This document shows positions 58,837 to 64,000 of a stretch of DNA of 64,000 bases, in pieces (position 1 is the first letter of the stretch; each line of letters opens with the position of its first letter). Made by a program: the position numbers and the translations under genes. Origin of the DNA: Streptomyces sp. AV19 (GTDB lineage Bacteria > Actinomycetota > Actinomycetes > Streptomycetales > Streptomycetaceae). The stretch lies in NCBI RefSeq assembly GCF_015999245.1, contig NZ_JAEAMR010000022.1, positions 575,991 to 639,990 on the forward strand. Direction: 5' to 3'. The notes below the pieces were generated by a model. That model made no database searches. It saw nothing but the letters and a program-made list of their open reading frames with translations, and was not told where the DNA came from.

Positions 58837-60609
58837 TCACCGCGGCCGCCCGCGCAGCAGCGTGAGGACGTACGCCGCGAGCAACCCGGTGAGCGAGAGG
58901 ATCAGCGCCCAGCCGACGGGTTGCGCGATCACTCGCAGCGCCGTCGAGAGCCCCTCGTCGAGGCCGGCCGGCCACTGCAGCAGGGCCGTGGAACGCAGCC
59001 GCTCGGGGAGTCCCGCCAGAGACCGGGCGGCGGGCCGGGCCAGGACGGCGCTCACCACCGGCACCACCAGCGCCGGGACCACCAGGACCGCCATCAGCCC
59101 CAGGACCGTCGAACGGAACAGGCCCGCCGCGAGGAGGCCGGCCCAGGCGCAGCCGAGCGTGAGCGCGGCCCAGCCGACGAGGGCCGTGCCCCAGGCCGCC
59201 GGGAGGACGGTCACCGTGCCGCCGAAGAGCAGCCGCACCGCTCCGGCGCCCAGGGCGACCGAGGAGAACGCCAGCAGCAGGGCGGCGGCCGCCGTGACGA
59301 CGAGCTTGCCGCCCAGCAGGGCCAGGCGGCGCGGCACACTGCCCACGTCGGGGGCCAGGGCCGGGTAGCGGAACTCCTGGCCGAAAGCGAGCGCCCCGAG
59401 CACTCCCGCGCCGAGGGCGGCGGGGGGCAGCGGGAGCGGGGCGGGCCAGCCCGCGAGAAGGCTGAGGACCGGCGCCCCGGCGCGGGCCAGGAGCACGGAG
59501 GCCACCAGCGAGAGCAGGAGCGAGGAGGCCGCCACGATCCAGCCCGTCCGCACGCCGGCGGTACGGCGCAGCTCGTAGCGGAGGGGCCAGACCGGGCCGG
59601 GGGCGGGGAGGGGCGGCTGGACGCGGGCGAGCGGGCCCTGCTGCGTCCGCCGCTCCTCGGCGGGGTCGGAGCCCGGGTCGCCGTCGGCCACGTGTCCGTC
59701 GACGCGTTGCGGCAGAGGCAGGGGGGCGGTGTCGGTCTCCTCGGTGAGCCGGTGCACCAGGATGCCGTGCCGGTGGGCGGTCTCGCCGACCGCGGCGCAG
59801 CTGCGGCCGTAGACGGAGAGGGTGCTGCCGCCGTCGTGCACGACCTCGACGGGAGGGGTGTCGGGGGACGGATCGGCGGTATCGGACTCCGCGGCGATGA
59901 CGTGCGCGAGCCGGGCGGCCGACGGCGACTGGACGGCGACCTTGGGCCGCAGCCGGGCCCGGGCGAAGACGCTGGCCTCCTGGTCGGCGACCAGGCGGCC
60001 GCGGTGGATGGTGACGACCTGGTCGCCCAGGCGCGCAGCCTCTCCGGGCGAGGACGAGGTGAGGAGGACGGCGCCGCCCTGGTCCGCGTAGCCGCGCAGG
60101 AGGCCGTGCAGCCAGGAGGTCTCGCGGGGGGACAGGCCGGCGGCCGGTTCGTCGAGCACGAGGGTGTGGGGGTCGCCGAGCAGCGCCGCGGCGAGGCCGA
60201 GGCGGCGGTCCATGCCGTGGGAGAAGTCGCCGATGCGCTGGTCGGCGAGGCCGCCGAGGCCGACCACGTCCAGCACCTCGTCGGCACGGTCGGGCGGGAC
60301 GCCGGCGGCCGCGCCGAGCATGCGCAGGTGACCGCGGGCGGTGCGGGCGGGGTGGCCGGGGACGTCGCCGAGCAGGACGCCGACCTCGCGGACCGGGTGG
60401 GCGACGCGGTCGAGGCTGCGGCCCCGGAAGAGCGCGATGCCGCGGCCGGGGTCGAGGCGGAGCATCAGGCGCAGGGCGCTGGTCTTGCCCGCCCCGGACT
60501 CGCCGAGGAGGACGGTGATGCGCCCCGGGAGGGCCTCGAAGGTGAGGTCGTCGACGGCGGGGGGTCGGTTGCGACGGGGGACGCTGGTCAGTCCGATGGC
60601 CTGGATCAT
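58837..60609 (-). CDS. ABC transporter with fused ATPase and membrane domains
   Basis: A 590-residue fusion. Residues 1-225 are an ABC ATPase (Walker A VLLGESGAGKTSALRL, a degenerate signature DFSHGMDRRLGLAAALLGDP, Walker B TLVLDEPAAGL). A linker of about 110 residues follows, then an ABC-2-like membrane domain with about six helices (residues 360-590). Fusion with the ATPase N-terminal is the ABCG-like order, though the domain is a half transporter and would dimerise. The ATG at 60609 follows GCGAGGGAAGTC. The substrate is unknown; I recall an ABC transporter at this place beside whiH in other Streptomyces. Confidence 0.85.
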   Translation of the reverse strand: MIQAIGLTSVPRRNRPPAVDDLTFEALPGRITVLLGESGAGKTSALRLMLRLDPGRGIALFRGRSLDRVAHPVREVGVLLGDVPGHPARTARGHLRMLGAAAGVPPDRADEVLDVVGLGGLADQRIGDFSHGMDRRLGLAAALLGDPHTLVLDEPAAGLSPRETSWLHGLLRGYADQGGAVLLTSSSPGEAARLGDQVVTIHRGRLVADQEASVFARARLRPKVAVQSPSAARLAHVIAAESDTADPSPDTPPVEVVHDGGSTLSVYGRSCAAVGETAHRHGILVHRLTEETDTAPLPLPQRVDGHVADGDPGSDPAEERRTQQGPLARVQPPLPAPGPVWPLRYELRRTAGVRTGWIVAASSLLLSLVASVLLARAGAPVLSLLAGWPAPLPLPPAALGAGVLGALAFGQEFRYPALAPDVGSVPRRLALLGGKLVVTAAAALLLAFSSVALGAGAVRLLFGGTVTVLPAAWGTALVGWAALTLGCAWAGLLAAGLFRSTVLGLMAVLVVPALVVPVVSAVLARPAARSLAGLPERLRSTALLQWPAGLDEGLSTALRVIAQPVGWALILSLTGLLAAYVLTLLRGRPR

Positions 60610-60760
60610 GACTTCCCTCGCGGGGCGTGGGCATCCCGCGCGGGCGACGTGGGGTGCGCGGGAACGCGGGACGTTCCGCAGCACGGTAACCCGATATGTC
60701 CTATTTGCTGCGGAACGCAGCGTGTGCCGGAGGGTCGTGTCCTGCCCGCCGGGGCGGGCG

Positions 60761-61504
60761 CTACGCCTCGGGGCGCAGCATGGGCGGGTTCAGCAGGGTG
60801 GCCCCGCCGGCGCGGAAGAGCTGCGCCGGGCGGCCGCCCTGACGCGTCGTCGTACCGCCGGTGGGCACCAGGAAGCCCGGGGTGCCGGTGACCTTGCGGT
60901 GGAAGTTGCGCGGGTCGAGGGCCACGCCCCAGACCGCCTCGTAGACCCGGCGCAGCTCCCCGACGGTGAACTCCTGGGGGCAGAAGGCGGTGGCCAGGGA
61001 GGAGTACTCGATCTTGGAGCGGGCGCGCTCCACCCCGTCGGCGAGGATGCGGGCGTGGTCAAAGGCGAGCGGGGCGGCCTCCTCGCCCTCCTGCCCCAGC
61101 AGGTCCCCCACGGGGGCCCAGCGCACGCTGTGCGCGTCGCCCCCGGCGCGCGGGGCCGGCAGGTCGGGGGCGAGCGCGAGGTGGGCCACGCTGACCACGC
61201 GCATGCGGGGGTCGCGCCGGGGGTCGCCGTAGGTGGCGAGCTGTTCGAGGTGCGCGGCGTTGTCGGGGGCCGGGCAGGCCGGGTCGTGGACGTGCAGCCC
61301 GGTCTCCTCGGCCAGCTCGCGGGCGGCGGCCGTAGCCAGGTCCTCGTCGCCCCGGACGAACCCGCCCGGCAGCGCCCACCGGCCCTGGAACGGGGGCTCG
61401 CCACGGCGTACGGCCAGGGCGCACAGGGCGTGGCGGCGTACGGTGAGCACGACCAGGTCGACGGTGACGGCGAAGGGCGGGAAGGCCGACGGGTCGTAGG
61501 GCAT
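60761..61504 (-). CDS. Nudix hydrolase with C-terminal winged helix (NrtR-like architecture)
   Basis: A 247-residue protein. An intact Nudix box lies in GGFVRGDEDLATAAARELAE followed by ETGL (about residues 50-75, G-x5-E-x7-RE-L-x-EE-x-G). The C-terminal part (about 165-235: CPQEFTVGELRRVYEAVWGV, DPRNFHRKVTGTPGFLVPTG) is the winged-helix type seen in NrtR, a regulator of NAD metabolism that binds ADP-ribose. A complete Nudix box suggests it may still hydrolyse. The ATG at 61504 is used; the longer in-frame extension lacks a ribosome site. Confidence 0.87.
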   Translation of the reverse strand: MPYDPSAFPPFAVTVDLVVLTVRRHALCALAVRRGEPPFQGRWALPGGFVRGDEDLATAAARELAEETGLHVHDPACPAPDNAAHLEQLATYGDPRRDPRMRVVSVAHLALAPDLPAPRAGGDAHSVRWAPVGDLLGQEGEEAAPLAFDHARILADGVERARSKIEYSSLATAFCPQEFTVGELRRVYEAVWGVALDPRNFHRKVTGTPGFLVPTGGTTTRQGGRPAQLFRAGGATLLNPPMLRPEA

Positions 61505-61601
61505 GACGCGATCATAGTCGTCTGCCTGACGATAATCAGGTTCTTGTCCAATGGCGGCCGGGATCGGGGGCGGGTCTCCGGGGAGTTCGGTGCGCACGCG
61601 T

Positions 61602-63635
61602 TCACACCCCCAGCTGGAGACCGTCGGCGGCCTCCTCGACCATGCCGAGCCCGAGCCTGCTGACCCGCACCGCGAACGGCCGCCCGGCCACGCTCAGTCC
61701 CGTGAACCGCAGGGCGCCGAGCGGTGCCGAGCTGGGCGGGCGGACCGTCACTCCGCCGGCCGGGACGTCCGGCCGCACTCCGGCGAAGGCGGTCAGCAGC
61801 TGGACCGCGCCCGCGGCGGCCACGGCCGCGGGGCGGCAGGCCGCCGGATGCGGCAGTGGAGCGCCTCCGGCGGTGCGCTGCTCGCCCGCGTACATCTCCG
61901 GCAGCCGGTGGCCGAAGGTCTCGGCGGCGTCGAGCACCCCGCGCGCCAGGGCACCCGCCTCCCGCTCGAAGCCGGCGGCCGCGAGCCCCGCCACGGCCAC
62001 GGCCGTCTCGTGGACGCGCACGGCTCCGCCGCGGTGCCCGAACGGGTTGTGGCCGGGCTCCTTCGTGCCGAGGCTGCGCAGGCCCCACCCGGAGTCGAGG
62101 GGCGGGCCGCCGAGGAGCCGGGCGAGCTGCTCGGTGCGCACGCGGTCCAGCAGTCCGGGCGCGAAGGCGCCCGCCGCGCTCAGGCCGGTGTCGAGCAGGT
62201 GGGCGGCGGCGCACCCCAGATGCGGTACCGGCCGCCCGTCGGGGGCGAGGGCCGCCGCCGGACGGCCGCCGCCGCGGTCCTCGACCCAGAAGTCGTCGCG
62301 GAAGCGGCGCCGGAGGTCCGCGGCCCAGTCCCGCCACTCTTGTGCTCCGGGGCGGCCGTGGGCCTCCAGCAGGTCGGCGCCGAGCAGGGCCGCCCGGTGG
62401 GCGTGGGCCTGGACCTCGCAGCGGTACGGCCCGCCGGGGTGGGGGTCGGCGAGGTAGCCTCCCTCGTCGGCCGCCGCGCGCAGCCAGGCCAGGCACCGCT
62501 CCGCTGCCGGGAGCAGCGGCTCCAGCTCCTGGCCGGGCAGCCCCCAGCGCCACGCCTCGGCGAGCACGGCGGGAAACAGGAGCGTCGCTTCGACGCCGGT
62601 GCACCCCGGGGGCAGGTGGGCTCCGGCGTGCCGCAGCGCCCCGGGGATGCGGCCACGGTCGGGCCCGGGGCCCGGGAGCTGGGTGCGGGCCAGGGTGCGC
62701 AGCGTGCCCGCGGCCAGCCGCGCCCCGAGGGGCAGCGTCATCCGTGCCGCCCACAGGGCCTCGGCGGGGGCGAGGCGGCCGCAGCGCCAGGGGACGCCGG
62801 CGGCGAGATGGACGTCGCCGGGGATCTGCCGGTCGCGCACGAGGAGGGCGCGCAGATCGTCGAGGGAGGTGGCGAACAAGGCGGCGGCACGGGCGTCGTC
62901 GCCCTCCGCCTGGGCGTCGCCCCAGGGCGCGCCGCCACGGGCCGAGGGGCCGGGGGCGGGGAGGGGCCTGCCGGGTGTCTCCGGCCGGACCCGGAGCTCG
63001 ATGCTCCGCGTACCGCCGGGGGGCAGTCGTATCTCCCAGCACAGCAGTCCGGCGGAGGCCAGGGCGTCGTCCGGCGCCGGGTCGGCCGTCACCACCGCGT
63101 CCAGGCCGGGAGCCGACCAGCGCAGGCCGGAGGCGTGCACGGCGGCGGGGAGCTCGGGGGCGGCGGCGCCGGTGGCGACGGCGCCCAGCTCGGCGAGGTC
63201 GGTCCCGAGGGACACCTCGACCCCGAGCCTGGCCTCGCGGCCGGCGGCGCTGCGCAGCGTGATGCGCTCGACGCCCTCGGCGTCGCGGAGCCGTTCCACG
63301 GTGACGGCCGGGTCGGGTCCCTCGTCCACGGCGGTGCGCACCGCGCCCACGAAGCGGGCCCGGCCCGCGTCCGTCAGCCGTCCCTGGAGCGGCACCGGTT
63401 CGACGCCGTCCACTCTGATCAGGCACCGCGCCAGCAGGCGCCGCCCGTTCCGGTAGAAGCCGTCGAGGCCCTGGCCGGTGAGCTGTCCCTGCTCGCCGGA
63501 GATCGCGAGTGCGGGCAGGGCGACACAGATCAGTGCCGCGTGCACCGGCTGCGGGCCCGGGGGGCGGGCGGGGCCGGGGCGCTGGGGCGCCGCCGGGCGG
63601 GGGACGGACGGGGTGTGGGTGGCGGTGCCTTGCAC
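61602..63635 (-). CDS. Glycogen-debranching-enzyme-like (amylo-alpha-1,6-glucosidase family) protein
   Basis: A 677-residue protein. The N-terminal half is a beta-rich domain like the N-terminal domain of GDE/trehalase-like proteins (ALAISGEQGQLTGQGLDGFY, residues 40-75). The C-terminal half is an (alpha/alpha)6 barrel with YRCEVQAHAHRAALLGADLL, GWGLRSLGTKEPGHNPFGHR and NPFGHRGGAVRVHETAVAVA, including the acidic residues expected for glycoside hydrolases of clan GH-L. The substrate is inferred to be an alpha-glucan or glycoside, not proven. The GTG at 63635 follows GGGAGCGCAGACCC. Confidence 0.83.
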   Translation of the reverse strand: MQGTATHTPSVPRPAAPQRPGPARPPGPQPVHAALICVALPALAISGEQGQLTGQGLDGFYRNGRRLLARCLIRVDGVEPVPLQGRLTDAGRARFVGAVRTAVDEGPDPAVTVERLRDAEGVERITLRSAAGREARLGVEVSLGTDLAELGAVATGAAAPELPAAVHASGLRWSAPGLDAVVTADPAPDDALASAGLLCWEIRLPPGGTRSIELRVRPETPGRPLPAPGPSARGGAPWGDAQAEGDDARAAALFATSLDDLRALLVRDRQIPGDVHLAAGVPWRCGRLAPAEALWAARMTLPLGARLAAGTLRTLARTQLPGPGPDRGRIPGALRHAGAHLPPGCTGVEATLLFPAVLAEAWRWGLPGQELEPLLPAAERCLAWLRAAADEGGYLADPHPGGPYRCEVQAHAHRAALLGADLLEAHGRPGAQEWRDWAADLRRRFRDDFWVEDRGGGRPAAALAPDGRPVPHLGCAAAHLLDTGLSAAGAFAPGLLDRVRTEQLARLLGGPPLDSGWGLRSLGTKEPGHNPFGHRGGAVRVHETAVAVAGLAAAGFEREAGALARGVLDAAETFGHRLPEMYAGEQRTAGGAPLPHPAACRPAAVAAAGAVQLLTAFAGVRPDVPAGGVTVRPPSSAPLGALRFTGLSVAGRPFAVRVSRLGLGMVEEAADGLQLGV

Positions 63636-63741
63636 GGGTCTGCGCTCCCTGTGGAGGTCACGGGCCGGGATGACGAATGAGGGCCACTCAGGTGAACGGC
63701 ACGGGTGCCGTCGAGGTCACGGGGCCCGGACGTGTCCCCGG

Positions 63742-64000
63742 TCACCTTCGGTCGCGGGCCGCGCGCCGCCCCTGCTGCCGGCGGGCACGCGGCTTCCCTT
63801 CCGGCCCGCCCGCCGCGGCCGTGCCCCGCGCCGGGGCCGGTCGGACGGTGTCGCCCTGCGGCTTGCGGCGCCGGAGGCGGGGCGCGGCCGGCCGGCCCGG
63901 TCCACCGCCGGTCCCGGGTTCCGCGCCCGGCCGCGCGCGGCCCTCCGCGGCGGCGCGGGCGGCGTCGAGGACGGCCCGGTCCGCCCGTTCCCGGCGCAGG
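63742..64000 (-). CDS. C-terminal end of a gene extending beyond the window
   Basis: 86 codons of an open leftward frame end at a TGA at 63742-63744. The visible tail reads LRRERADRAVLDAARAAAEG, then Pro/Gly/Arg-rich sequence ending RRQQGRRAARDRR. The basic, disordered tail resembles those of RNA-binding or helicase proteins, but nothing diagnostic is visible, and the extreme GC content makes spurious frames likely. Treat as tentative. Confidence 0.4.
   Translation of the reverse strand, partial: LRRERADRAVLDAARAAAEGRARPGAEPGTGGGPGRPAAPRLRRRKPQGDTVRPAPARGTAAAGGPEGKPRARRQQGRRAARDRR

Overview
The window is chromosomal DNA from a Streptomyces. The base composition is very GC-rich, many genes start with GTG or TTG, and the gene content is diagnostic: sepH, cutRS, ptsH with a DasR-type box, parC/parE, hrdB and whiH. 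The order kdp – dut – cutRS – ferrochelatase – sepH – tdk – ptsH – parC – parE – hrdB – whiH matches what I remember of the corresponding core region of the S. coelicolor chromosome. That comparison is from memory, not from an alignment.

Layout. 1-1000: start of a kdp potassium-ATPase operon. 1076-4567: dut and conserved actinobacterial proteins. 5008-12233: cutS/cutR, inositol phosphatase, coproporphyrin ferrochelatase, an MFS transporter and a sugar-lactone oxidase. 12349-19492: a membrane protein, sepH, a rhodanese, a VOC protein, thymidine kinase and an alkaline-phosphatase-superfamily protein. 19591-24900: a Pat-type lysine acetyltransferase, ptsH (HPr), a GntR regulator and a secreted M23 endopeptidase under a c-di-AMP (ydaO) riboswitch. 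25159-30639: a pair of M16 peptidases and parC. 31205-38912: a CobW GTPase, an iron-box-controlled ferredoxin-like protein, a nitrate/sulfonate-type ABC importer and a CitA/CitB-type two-component pair. 38922-39328: two fused gene remnants. 39569-43394: parE, a small zinc-ribbon protein and a secreted trypsin. 55686-64000: hrdB, whiH, an ABC ATPase-permease fusion, a Nudix-winged-helix protein, a glucosidase-like protein and the end of a further gene.

The accessory part is a 12.2 kb integrated element (43524-55705) between the trypsin gene and hrdB. It is bounded by a 25-bp direct repeat of the last codons and stop of hrdB, and it has a tyrosine recombinase next to the hrdB-side repeat. The element keeps hrdB intact and places its own hairpin terminator behind it, while the probable native terminator now lies beyond the other end. 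I see no replication, relaxase or FtsK-like transfer gene. It carries several HTH regulators, two runs of tightly overlapping small unknown genes, and a lower-GC core.

That core (47029-50963) is the most interesting feature: a complete SDP-type (sporulation-delaying/cannibalism) toxin locus in an actinomycete. sdpC, sdpA and sdpB run rightward. A three-gene operon runs divergently, encoding a GntR/YtrA-type repressor, a PH-like membrane protein and a DUF1648 membrane protein related to the SdpI immunity family. The order C-A-B, the GntR regulator in place of the ArsR-type SdpR, and a toxin precursor with a single cysteine (so no intramolecular disulfide) all differ from the Bacillus subtilis system.
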